Shown piece by piece: positions 1 to 5,952 of a stretch of DNA of 5,952 nt. The notes beneath the pieces were generated by a model. That model searched no databases and was not told the DNA's origin. It worked only from the letters and a program-made list of their open reading frames with translations. Both the position numbers and the translations under genes were made by a program. Source of the DNA: Lachnospiraceae bacterium (GTDB taxonomy: Bacteria > Bacillota > Clostridia > Lachnospirales > Lachnospiraceae); NCBI GenBank assembly GCA_021200345.1, contig JAJQGR010000241.1, forward strand, positions 1 to 5,952, written 5' to 3'. Numbering within the stretch: the first letter of the stretch is position 1; each line of letters begins with the position of its first letter.

Positions 1-858
1 TTTGGAGGGGGAAGATCTTCCAGAGGCGCCAGGGGAAGTTCGCCACAACAGGGGGCTAATCTGCGTACCAGTGTGAGAATCACCTTTGAGGAGGCCATTT
101 TTGGCTGCACTAAGCCCATTGAGATGAACGTAAAGGAAGAGTGCAAGAAGTGTCACGGTACAGGAGCAAAGCCAGGCACCAGTCCGGAGACCTGCCCCAA
201 GTGCGGCGGCAAGGGCCAGGTGGTGTTTACTCAGCAGTCCATGTTCGGCACGGTCAGAAATGTGCAGGCCTGCCCGGATTGCCGGGGTACTGGTAAGATT
301 ATCCGTGAAAAGTGCCCGGACTGCGGCGGCAGCGGCTATGTATCCATTCGCAAAAAGTTTGACGTGGATATTCCGGCAGGCGTGGATAATGGGCAGTTCA
401 GACGCCTTACAGGTCAGGGCGAGCCGGGGATCAATGGTGGACCGCGGGGAGACATTCTGGTGGAATTTGTGGTGGGACGCCACCCGGTGTTCCAGAGGCA
501 GGATATGAATATTTTCTCCACAGTGCCGATTTCCTTTGCGGTGGCGGCATTGGGCGGTGAGATCATGATCGATACGGTGGACGGCAAGGTGATTTATGAG
601 GTCAAACCCGGCACCCAGACGGATACCAAGATTCGCCTGCGGGGCAAGGGAGTTCCGTCGGTTAGAAACAAGGATACCAGAGGAGATCATTATGTGACCC
701 TGGTGGTACAGACGCCTGACAAGCTGTCCCATGAGGCAAAGGAGGCACTGCGGAAATTCGATGAATTGACAGGCGATTCTCTGAACGCGGTATCCCGCAA
801 TGAAAGTAGCGAGGATGCTTCCAGAGATAAAAAGGGAAAATTCTGGAAGAAACTTTGA
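1..858 (+). CDS. dnaJ: Chaperone protein DnaJ (Hsp40), 3' part; 5' end outside the window
   Basis: Co-chaperone that delivers unfolded clients to DnaK and stimulates its ATPase in the cytoplasm. Frame 1 is open from base 1 and gives 285 residues to the TGA at 856-858. The first ~20 residues (FGGG..., Gly/Ser/Arg-rich) are the end of the Gly/Phe linker, so the J domain with its HPD motif lies upstream and is not seen. The zinc region is complete, with four CxxCxGxG repeats: CKKCHGTG (142-165), CPKCGGKG (193-216), CPDCRGTG (271-294) and CPDCGGSG (313-336). The C-terminal barrels follow, with family signatures IPAGVDNGQ, GEPGINGGPRGD, AALGGE and GKGVP. All eight zinc-binding cysteines are present, so this is a type I DnaJ. 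The tail is Lys-rich and ends in FWKKL. The GTG at 73 is an internal Val codon, not a start, because homology continues upstream of it. The missing N-terminus is about 100 residues, judged from normal DnaJ length. Confidence 0.97.
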   Translation, partial: FGGGRSSRGARGSSPQQGANLRTSVRITFEEAIFGCTKPIEMNVKEECKKCHGTGAKPGTSPETCPKCGGKGQVVFTQQSMFGTVRNVQACPDCRGTGKIIREKCPDCGGSGYVSIRKKFDVDIPAGVDNGQFRRLTGQGEPGINGGPRGDILVEFVVGRHPVFQRQDMNIFSTVPISFAVAALGGEIMIDTVDGKVIYEVKPGTQTDTKIRLRGKGVPSVRNKDTRGDHYVTLVVQTPDKLSHEAKEALRKFDELTGDSLNAVSRNESSEDASRDKKGKFWKKL

Positions 859-878
859 AAAGAAATCAAAAGAAGGAA

Positions 879-907
879 GGGACAGCTTTTCGGGCTGTCC
901 CACTTTT
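879..907 (+). terminator. Probable rho-independent terminator after dnaJ
   Basis: An 8-bp perfect stem, GGGACAGC (879-886) with GCTGTCCC (894-901), encloses a 7-base loop TTTTCGG. It is followed by AC and then TTTT at 904-907. It begins 20 bases after the dnaJ stop, where a transcript end is expected. The T-run is short and offset by two bases, so termination may be incomplete. Read-through into the downstream membrane-enzyme gene is possible, and no strong promoter is visible between this hairpin and that gene. Confidence 0.8.
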
Positions 908-932
908 GCTGCTTTAATCATTCTATAAGAGC

Positions 933-938
933 AGGGAG
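933..938 (+). promoter_or_regulatory. Ribosome binding site of the LTA-synthase-like gene
   Basis: AGGGAG lies 10 bases before the ATG at 949. This supports that start over the internal ATG codons at residues 22 and 26, which would fall at the start of the first membrane segment and remove the basic N-terminal helix. Confidence 0.65.
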
Positions 939-948
939 TGTTTGTTAA

Positions 949-2937
949 ATGAGCCGGGGATTACAAAGGATAAAAGAAATCGGCAAAGAGATTTTAAGTC
1001 ACAGGATCAGAATGGCAGTCGGCATGATATCGTCCATTGTGCTGTTAGCACTGTCTGTATATTTTTTGAATAAAGGCGGGATAGACAGGAGAACGATTAT
1101 ATCCACAGTTATTTGCCTGGGAGTGGGCTTTTTTATCGTTTGTCCACGAATGACAGACTGGCGGCTGTCTCTGGCGGCTGTCGTATGTTATTTGGCGGTT
1201 GTCCCCGCAAAAATGTTTGACAGAATTGAACTGCCAGTTCATGATCTGTCCAATCTCCGTGATGGCGCTGAATTAGCCAATCTGCTGATTATTTTGCTCA
1301 TTTATGCAGTGCTGTTGCTGATCTTTCAGCGGGTTGGCCTGGCGCTGTCCGTTGGTGGAATTTTGATTCTGGTATTATGTATTGCCAATTATTTTGTGGC
1401 TCTTTACAGAAACAGTTTTTTGAGTCTTAACGATATTATGGCGGCAGGGACCGCAGCTACTGTGATTCAAAGCTATGATCTCATGCCGGACGCCGAGCTT
1501 TGGTATACGATTCTTTATTTCCTCTTTTTTATTGTGCTTGGTTTTTGGTGTGACATTCCTCTCAGGGGAAAAGGGTATCACATTGCGGTAACGGCAGTCA
1601 GCATTGTTTACTGCGTTTTCTTTTATTGTTTTTGGAATCTCTCTGATTACCGTGAGGAGCATGAATTGTACACGGTACAGTATGCTCCCTATGCGAGCCA
1701 GCTGTATCTGGGCTATCTGTTGACTTTCGGAGTGGATATTCAGGAAAACATTGATGAAGGGACACCGCCAGGTTATTCTGTGGAGAAACTTCTGGAAATC
1801 CGGGAATGGACAGAGGAAAATTATGAGAGTGAGGATCAGAAAGAAGAGGGGATTACGCCGAATGTGATTTTGATTATGAATGAATCATGGGCGAATCTGA
1901 GTGTTCTTGGAAATATTGCGACTACGGAGCCTGTGATGCCGTTTGTGGACTCTCTGGAGGAGAACACCAGGAAAGGGTATCTTTATGTAAATATCCTGGG
2001 AGGTCTGACGGCAAACACAGAGTTTGAGGTTCTTACCGGAGATACAGTCTCTTTTATGACGGTAACGGCGGTTCCCTACCAGACTGGGCAGCTGGATCAT
2101 GATATTCTGGCTCTCCCGTCGGTTTTTGAAGAGCAGGGATACCAGACTATGGCAATGCATCCTAACAACACCGCTTCCTGGAACAGGGGGGAGGCCTATG
2201 GCTATCTGGGCTTCCGGGAGTTTATTGACGACAGTCAGTTCCAGACAGATTATCTGTATGTCCGGTCTTTTCTGTCGGATGAATGTAATTATAATGAAAT
2301 TATCTGGCAGTATGAAAACAGAGATTCCGATGCGCCGTTATTTTTATTTGATGTGACTATTCAGAATCATGGCAACTATTACAGCGGAGATATGGAGGAG
2401 ATGAAGATCGGCCTTACAGAATTTGGCCAGATTGCCAGAGAAGACTGGGGAGACACCGATACACTGGAAACCTATTTGAATCTTCTGAAAATTTCCGATG
2501 ACGCGTTCCAGAATCTGATTGAATATTTCACAGAGGTGGATGAGCCGACAATTATCTGCATGTTTGGAGATCATCAGCCTTTGTTTAATGATCATATTTA
2601 TGACGTTTTTTTCGCAGGACAGAACCTGACAGAGGATGAGCAGAACGCGCAGAAATATATTGTCCCCTATCTGGTGTGGACTAACTATGACGCGGATCTG
2701 GCGGATTACGGAAATTTCAGCGCAAGCTATCTTGGCGCCGTCATATCGGATTATGCAGGACTGGAGCTTCCTTCTTACTACAAATATCTGCTGCTTATGA
2801 TGAAGGAATATCCGGAGATTTCCTTTCGAAATATAGAAGAGATTGAGGAGGAAGAGATGATCAGCAATTACAGGCTTCTGCAGTATAATCACCTGATGGA
2901 TCCTGATTATCTGACGGCATTATTTTCTGTGAATTGA
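949..2937 (+). CDS. LTA synthase family protein (membrane phosphoglycerol transferase, sulfatase fold)
   Basis: A 662-residue membrane enzyme of the LtaS/MdoB family, which transfers glycerol-phosphate from phosphatidylglycerol to an envelope polymer outside the membrane using Mn2+ and a threonine nucleophile. A basic N-terminal stretch precedes roughly six or seven hydrophobic segments at about residues 22-40, 49-65, 72-87, 109-127, 130-152, 184-201 and 211-229. A linker leads to the extracellular alkaline-phosphatase-type domain from about residue 303. Motifs seen, aligned from memory to LtaS: NVILIMNES with metal ligand E312; GGLTANTEF with probable nucleophile T354; HPNNTASWNR (404-413), like the WNR substrate-binding loop; IQNHGNY with H474; and FGDHQP with metal ligands D541 and H542. 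The catalytic set therefore appears complete. The C-terminus has an acidic stretch (EEIEEEE, 630-636). The gene starts 90 bases after dnaJ and ends 47 bases before prmA with no terminator between, so it could be transcribed with prmA-rsmE. Its acceptor (lipoteichoic acid, another teichoic-type polymer or a glycan) cannot be told from sequence. Confidence 0.9.
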   Translation: MSRGLQRIKEIGKEILSHRIRMAVGMISSIVLLALSVYFLNKGGIDRRTIISTVICLGVGFFIVCPRMTDWRLSLAAVVCYLAVVPAKMFDRIELPVHDLSNLRDGAELANLLIILLIYAVLLLIFQRVGLALSVGGILILVLCIANYFVALYRNSFLSLNDIMAAGTAATVIQSYDLMPDAELWYTILYFLFFIVLGFWCDIPLRGKGYHIAVTAVSIVYCVFFYCFWNLSDYREEHELYTVQYAPYASQLYLGYLLTFGVDIQENIDEGTPPGYSVEKLLEIREWTEENYESEDQKEEGITPNVILIMNESWANLSVLGNIATTEPVMPFVDSLEENTRKGYLYVNILGGLTANTEFEVLTGDTVSFMTVTAVPYQTGQLDHDILALPSVFEEQGYQTMAMHPNNTASWNRGEAYGYLGFREFIDDSQFQTDYLYVRSFLSDECNYNEIIWQYENRDSDAPLFLFDVTIQNHGNYYSGDMEEMKIGLTEFGQIAREDWGDTDTLETYLNLLKISDDAFQNLIEYFTEVDEPTIICMFGDHQPLFNDHIYDVFFAGQNLTEDEQNAQKYIVPYLVWTNYDADLADYGNFSASYLGAVISDYAGLELPSYYKYLLLMMKEYPEISFRNIEEIEEEEMISNYRLLQYNHLMDPDYLTALFSVN

Positions 2938-2971
2938 AATGTCTGGGAAAACCGGAAAAATGCAAAACATG

Positions 2972-2977
2972 AAAGGG
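2972..2977 (+). promoter_or_regulatory. Ribosome binding site of prmA
   Basis: AAAGGG lies in the 47-base gap, 7 bases before the ATG at 2985, and supports that start. The rest of the gap (2938-2984) shows neither a hairpin terminator nor a recognisable promoter. Confidence 0.55.
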
Positions 2978-2984
2978 AACATCA

Positions 2985-3974
2985 ATGAAATGGATCAAAT
3001 TTAAGATAAAGACAACGACACAGGCGGAGGACGTACTCATTTCCGCTCTTTGCGACCTGGGTTTTGAGGGAGCGCAGATCGAAGATAAGGTGCCTTTGAC
3101 GGCTCTGGAGAAAGAGCAGATGTTTGTGGATATCCTGCCTCAGGGGCCGGAGGACGACGGCATCGCGTACTTAAGCTTTTTCGTGGAGGAAAATGAAAAC
3201 GGCAGCCCGGTGTTTGACGGAGAGGAGACCACGGTGGAGGCTCTGCTTTCTCTGGTGAAAGAGGAGCTGGAAAGCTGGAGAGACTTCCTGGACATCGGTG
3301 AGGGCAGCGTGACGGTGGATGAAACCGAGGATGTGGACTGGATCAATAACTGGAAGCAGTATTTTCACCAGTTTTATATCGATGATGTGCTGGTCATTCC
3401 GTCCTGGGAGGAGGTGCCCTCTGAGAAGGGGGACGGTCTGGTGCTGCATATTGACCCGGGTACGGCCTTTGGCACCGGAATGCATGAGACGACCCAGCTT
3501 TGCATTCGTCAGCTGCGCAAATTTATCACTCCTCAGACGGAGCTTTTGGATGTGGGAACGGGCAGCGGAATTCTGTCCATTCTGTCCCTGATGTTTGGAG
3601 CAAAGCACGCTGTGGGTACAGACCTGGATCCCTGCGCGGTAGACGCTGTGGCGCAAAATTGCAGGGACAATCAGATCGCCCCACAGCAGTTTGAGATGTT
3701 CATTGGCAACATCATCACGGAGAAAGAGGTACAGGACCGGGTAGGGTATGACCGCTATGATATTGTGGTGGCCAATATTCTGGCGGATGTGCTGGTGCCC
3801 CTGACCCCGGTGATTGTCCGGCAGATGAAAAAAGGCGGTTATTATATCACGTCCGGGATTATTGACGATAAGGAGCAGACAGTGGTGGAGGCGGTGAAAG
3901 CCGCCGGACTTTCAGTGGTGGAGGTGACTTATCAGGGGGAATGGGTCAGTGTGACGGCCAGGAAGGACTTTTAA
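2985..3974 (+). CDS. prmA: Ribosomal protein L11 methyltransferase PrmA
   Basis: SAM-dependent cytoplasmic enzyme that methylates amino groups (lysine side chains and the N-terminus) of ribosomal protein L11. The 329-residue product opens with MKWIKFKI and an N-terminal L11-recognition domain (to about residue 110) that carries an acidic stretch near residues 67-82. Next come the linker signature NNWKQYF (121-127) and the PrmA hallmark DPGTAFGTGMHETT (157-170). The Rossmann-fold methyltransferase follows: motif I LDVGTGSGIL (188-197), the acidic ribose-binding loop TDLDP (212-216), and VVANILADVL (261-270), which occupies the place of the NPPY-type motif. It ends with a GEWVSVTARK strand. The length is somewhat above the E. 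coli protein (about 293 residues), the extra being in the N-terminal domain as is common in Clostridia. The gene is translationally close to rsmE: only 4 bases separate the TAA from the next ATG. Confidence 0.96.
   Translation: MKWIKFKIKTTTQAEDVLISALCDLGFEGAQIEDKVPLTALEKEQMFVDILPQGPEDDGIAYLSFFVEENENGSPVFDGEETTVEALLSLVKEELESWRDFLDIGEGSVTVDETEDVDWINNWKQYFHQFYIDDVLVIPSWEEVPSEKGDGLVLHIDPGTAFGTGMHETTQLCIRQLRKFITPQTELLDVGTGSGILSILSLMFGAKHAVGTDLDPCAVDAVAQNCRDNQIAPQQFEMFIGNIITEKEVQDRVGYDRYDIVVANILADVLVPLTPVIVRQMKKGGYYITSGIIDDKEQTVVEAVKAAGLSVVEVTYQGEWVSVTARKDF
3960..3967 (+). promoter_or_regulatory. Ribosome binding site of rsmE, inside the end of prmA
   Basis: AGGAAGGA lies within the last codons of prmA and 11 bases before the rsmE ATG at 3979. 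Because it is embedded in prmA coding sequence and the stop and start are 4 bases apart, translation of the two genes is probably coupled. Confidence 0.65.
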
Positions 3975-3978
3975 CCAC

Positions 3979-4722
3979 ATGTATCAGTTCTTTATAGAAA
4001 GCACACAGATTTCAGATGTAAATGTGACCATCACGGTCAGCGATTATAATCATATGAAAAACGTGCTTCGCTTAAAGCCGGGAGAAAAATTCTATGTGGC
4101 ATCTGGAGAAGGGGCGCCCCGGAAATATGTCTGTACAGTGGAACAGTATCTGGATCAGGCTGCGGACTGTCATATTATTTCGGAGGAAACGGAAAGCCAT
4201 GAGCTTCCCTGTTTCATCACCCTTTATCAGGGACTGCCCAAGGCGGACAAGCTGGAATGGATTATCCAGAAGACGGTGGAACTGGGAGTTGGCCGGATTG
4301 TGCCGGTGGCCATGGAACGCTCCGTGGTAAAGCTTGATACCAAAAAAGCGGAAGCAAAGCTTGCCCGCTGGCAGAATATTGCCCAGGCGGCGGCGAAGCA
4401 AAGCAAGCGGGACGCGATTCCTAAGGTGGGCGGTGTGCTGAAATTTCAGGAGGCGCTGACGCAGGCGAGGGAGGCGCAGATCAGGCTTTTGCCCTATGAG
4501 AACGCCAGGGGAATGGCGGCTACCAGAGAAATTCTGCAGTCAGTGAAGGCCGGGGAGAGCGTAGCGGTTTTCATCGGCCCGGAGGGTGGTTTTTCTGATA
4601 AAGAAATGGACATGGCTCTTGCAGCGGGCATCAGACCGATTACCCTGGGACGAAGAATCCTGCGCACGGAAACAGCAGCCATGGCGGTGCTGGCGATGCT
4701 GGCTTATGAACTGGAAGTGTGA
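3979..4722 (+). CDS. rsmE: 16S rRNA (uracil(1498)-N3)-methyltransferase RsmE
   Basis: SPOUT-family methyltransferase that uses SAM to make m3U1498 in helix 44 of 16S rRNA, near the decoding site. The product is 247 residues, the usual family size. The N-terminal PUA-like RNA-binding domain (about 1-70) contains the characteristic DYNHMKNVLRLKPGE segment. The C-terminal trefoil-knot domain has YQGLPKADKLEWIIQK (83-98), TVELGVGRIVPV (99-110), the ERS motif (113-115) and a basic W-NIA-AA-QS-R helix (131-144). The SAM-binding knot follows, with GPEGGF (200-205) and LGRRILRTETAA (223-234). All the signature elements are intact. It directly follows prmA in a conserved pair of ribosome-modification genes. 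No clear hairpin terminator follows the stop; there is only a short T-run at 4730-4734. Confidence 0.96.
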   Translation: MYQFFIESTQISDVNVTITVSDYNHMKNVLRLKPGEKFYVASGEGAPRKYVCTVEQYLDQAADCHIISEETESHELPCFITLYQGLPKADKLEWIIQKTVELGVGRIVPVAMERSVVKLDTKKAEAKLARWQNIAQAAAKQSKRDAIPKVGGVLKFQEALTQAREAQIRLLPYENARGMAATREILQSVKAGESVAVFIGPEGGFSDKEMDMALAAGIRPITLGRRILRTETAAMAVLAMLAYELEV

Positions 4723-4735
4723 GAATCTGTTTTTA

Positions 4736-4798
4736 ATGGAAAGCAGCTAATCAGTGAGGAGAAAACGATCAGTACAGTGTAAGCTGAGCAGTTTCCAT
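4736..4798. repeat. Imperfect inverted repeat in the rsmE-desulfurase gap
   Basis: ATGGAAA (4736-4742) is matched by TTTCCAT (4792-4798). Inside these arms, GC and AGCT (4743-4748) can pair with GC and AGCT (4782-4785 and 4788-4789) if small bulges are allowed, giving a 13-bp interrupted stem around a loop of about 33 bases. No T-run follows, so it is not a typical terminator. It may be an RNA structure, an RNase processing site or chance. Confidence 0.3.
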
Positions 4799-4806
4799 AT
4801 TCCCAC

Positions 4807-4834
4807 ATGACACGTTGAAAGCATATTATATAGT
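4807..4834 (+). promoter_or_regulatory. Candidate sigma-A promoter for the cysteine desulfurase gene
   Basis: ATGACA (4807-4812, five of six matches to TTGACA) and TATAGT (4829-4834, five of six matches to TATAAT) are separated by 16 bases. Initiation would fall around 4841, about 20 bases before the ATG at 4861. It sits in a 138-base gap, the longest in the window, which fits a new transcription unit. The flanking AT-rich run offers other -10-like hexamers, but with poorer spacing. Confidence 0.5.
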
Positions 4835-4844
4835 ATATTAACCC

Positions 4845-4848
4845 GGAG
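4845..4848 (+). promoter_or_regulatory. Ribosome binding site of the cysteine desulfurase gene
   Basis: GGAG lies 12 bases before the ATG at 4861. The spacing is slightly long, but there is no closer purine core except the A-rich run AGAAAAAGA. The start is fixed mainly by the protein, which begins with the canonical N-terminal strand MEVYLDNSATT. Confidence 0.5.
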
Positions 4849-4860
4849 CGAGAAAAAGAC

Positions 4861-5952
4861 ATGGAAGTTTATCTGGACAATTCGGCTACCACCGCCTGTT
4901 TTCCCCAGGTGGCGGAGCTGATGACGCATATTATGTGCGAGGAATATGGAAATCCCTCCAGCATGCACAATAAGGGACTGCATGCGGAGCACTATATCAA
5001 AGAGGCCAAGGATACCCTCGCCAGAATACTGAAGGTACAGCCGAAGGAAATCTATTTCACCTCCGGCGGAACAGAGAGTGACAATCTGGCGCTGATCGGC
5101 TGTGTTTCAGCCAACAGCAGAAGCGGCAGGCACATCATTACCACAAAGATTGAGCATCCGGCCATACTGGAAACCTGCGCCTATCTGGAAAAGCAGGGAA
5201 TCGAGGTCACCTGCCTGCCAGTGGACGCTTACGGCGTGGTCAGCCTGGACGCCCTGCGGGAGGCCATCCGCCCGGACACTATCCTGGTGTCTGTCATGCA
5301 CACTAACAATGAAATCGGTTCTCTTGAACCGGTCGCCCAGATCGGACAAATCATAAAGGAAAAAAATCCCGGATGCCTGTTCCATGTGGATGCGGTTCAG
5401 GGCTTTGGAAAGGCCAGAATTTATCCGAAAAAAATGCATATTGACCTTCTCAGCGTCAGCGGTCATAAGATTCATGGCCCTAAAGGCGTGGGCATGCTCT
5501 ATATTGACGAAAAAGTTAAGATTGTTCCCATCGTCTTTGGCGGCGGGCAGCAGAAAAACATGCGTTCCGGCACGGAGAATGTGCCTGGGATCGCCGGGAT
5601 GGCGCTGGCGGCGAAGCTGCTTTACGATCATCTGGACGAGGAAGTAACGTCCCTCTATGAATTAAAAAAATACTTCACGGAGGAGCTTGTCAGAATCCCT
5701 GATACACAGGTCAATGGCTACACTGATGGAAGAAGCGCGCCGCACGTGATCAGCTATTCCGTTCGGGGTGTGCGCAGTGAGGTGCTGCTCCATGCTCTGG
5801 AGGACAGGGGCGTGTATGTGTCCGCCGGAAGCGCCTGCGCTTCCAATCATCCTCAGACATCCAAAACCCTGATGGCCATTGGACTGGACAAAGCGCTGTG
5901 GGCTTATACCTTCCGCGTCAGGCTGTCGGTGGTGACAACAATGGAAGAGATG
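4861..5952 (+). CDS. Class I cysteine desulfurase (NifS/IscS family), 3' end outside the window
   Basis: PLP enzyme that converts cysteine to alanine and passes the sulfur, as a persulfide, to Fe-S cluster assembly or tRNA thiolation. The frame is open from the ATG to the window edge (364 codons). Family members are around 380-400 residues, so only a short tail should be missing. Motifs in order: YLDNSATT (4-11); YGNPSS (29-34); TSGGTESDN (67-75), binding PLP phosphate; IEHPA with H99, which stacks on PLP; HTNNEIG (147-153); HVDAVQ with D177 and Q180; SGHKIHGPKG with Schiff-base K203; RSGTEN (235-240); and SAGSACAS with catalytic C326. The SxGSACxS form and loop length identify class I rather than SufS-like class II. 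Near the end, RVRLS (352-356) replaces the more usual R-x-S-L form, a mild deviation. In Clostridia this gene after rsmE is often followed by thiI, which would make tRNA s4U8 the likely destination; that gene is not in view, so the role is inferred. Confidence 0.95.
   Translation, partial: MEVYLDNSATTACFPQVAELMTHIMCEEYGNPSSMHNKGLHAEHYIKEAKDTLARILKVQPKEIYFTSGGTESDNLALIGCVSANSRSGRHIITTKIEHPAILETCAYLEKQGIEVTCLPVDAYGVVSLDALREAIRPDTILVSVMHTNNEIGSLEPVAQIGQIIKEKNPGCLFHVDAVQGFGKARIYPKKMHIDLLSVSGHKIHGPKGVGMLYIDEKVKIVPIVFGGGQQKNMRSGTENVPGIAGMALAAKLLYDHLDEEVTSLYELKKYFTEELVRIPDTQVNGYTDGRSAPHVISYSVRGVRSEVLLHALEDRGVYVSAGSACASNHPQTSKTLMAIGLDKALWAYTFRVRLSVVTTMEEM

Noticed and set aside
73..75. GTG codon that could be read as the start of a 261-residue protein
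   Set aside because: The frame stays open to base 1 and the upstream residues match the Gly-rich linker of DnaJ, so this is an internal Val codon of a gene cut by the window edge.
924..929. TATAAG as a -10 box for the LTA-synthase-like gene
   Set aside because: No acceptable -35 hexamer occurs 16-18 bases upstream, and initiation about 7 bases downstream would fall inside the ribosome binding site.
2344..2892. 182-codon open frame on the minus strand
   Set aside because: It lies entirely within the LTA-synthase-like gene, whose protein has complete family motifs there. The antisense translation shows no recognisable domain and has no convincing ribosome binding site.
4720..4734. T-run GTTTTT after rsmE as a terminator
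   Set aside because: No stable GC-rich stem immediately precedes it; the only stem candidate nearby starts downstream of the run.
4754..4810. 18-codon ORF starting GTG in the rsmE-desulfurase gap
   Set aside because: It has no ribosome binding site and no recognisable features, and it overlaps the inverted repeat and the -35 region of the candidate promoter.
5107..5631. 174-codon open frame on the minus strand
   Set aside because: It lies opposite the well-supported cysteine desulfurase and shows no domain; it is an antisense shadow of the coding strand.

Overview
The window looks like chromosomal housekeeping DNA from a Gram-positive, low-to-moderate GC member of the Clostridia, most likely Lachnospiraceae. 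This is an inference from three things: the gene order (dnaJ, then prmA, then rsmE, then a cysteine desulfurase), the AGGAG-type ribosome binding sites, and a polytopic LTA-synthase-type enzyme of the kind found in Firmicutes. No plasmid, phage, transposon, CRISPR, rRNA or tRNA features are visible. All five genes lie on the + strand and coding density is high.

Layout: (1) 1-858 is the 3' part of dnaJ. It enters the window in the Gly/Phe linker and contains the complete four-repeat zinc region and C-terminal substrate-binding domains. (2) 879-907 is a hairpin plus short T-run, probably the end of the dnaK/dnaJ-type transcript. (3) 949-2937 encodes a 662-residue membrane-anchored phosphoglycerol transferase of the LTA synthase/sulfatase-fold family. 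(4) 2985-3974 is prmA, the ribosomal protein L11 methyltransferase. (5) 3979-4722 is rsmE, the 16S rRNA m3U1498 methyltransferase, only 4 bases after prmA and clearly co-translated or co-transcribed with it. (6) 4723-4860 is a 138-base gap with a plausible sigma-A promoter and an imperfect inverted repeat. (7) 4861-5952 is a class I PLP-dependent cysteine desulfurase, cut by the right edge shortly before its expected C-terminus.

Functionally, most of the window concerns protein folding and translation: a DnaJ co-chaperone, two ribosome-modifying methyltransferases, and a sulfur donor enzyme that in this context probably serves tRNA thiolation (a thiI gene is the expected next gene, but lies outside the window). 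The exception is the LTA-synthase-like gene, a cell-envelope enzyme lying between dnaJ and prmA, which are commonly adjacent in Firmicutes. It is visibly more AT-rich than its neighbours. I found no convincing evidence of a previously undescribed system; the findings below are modest observations about gene context, composition and intergenic structure.
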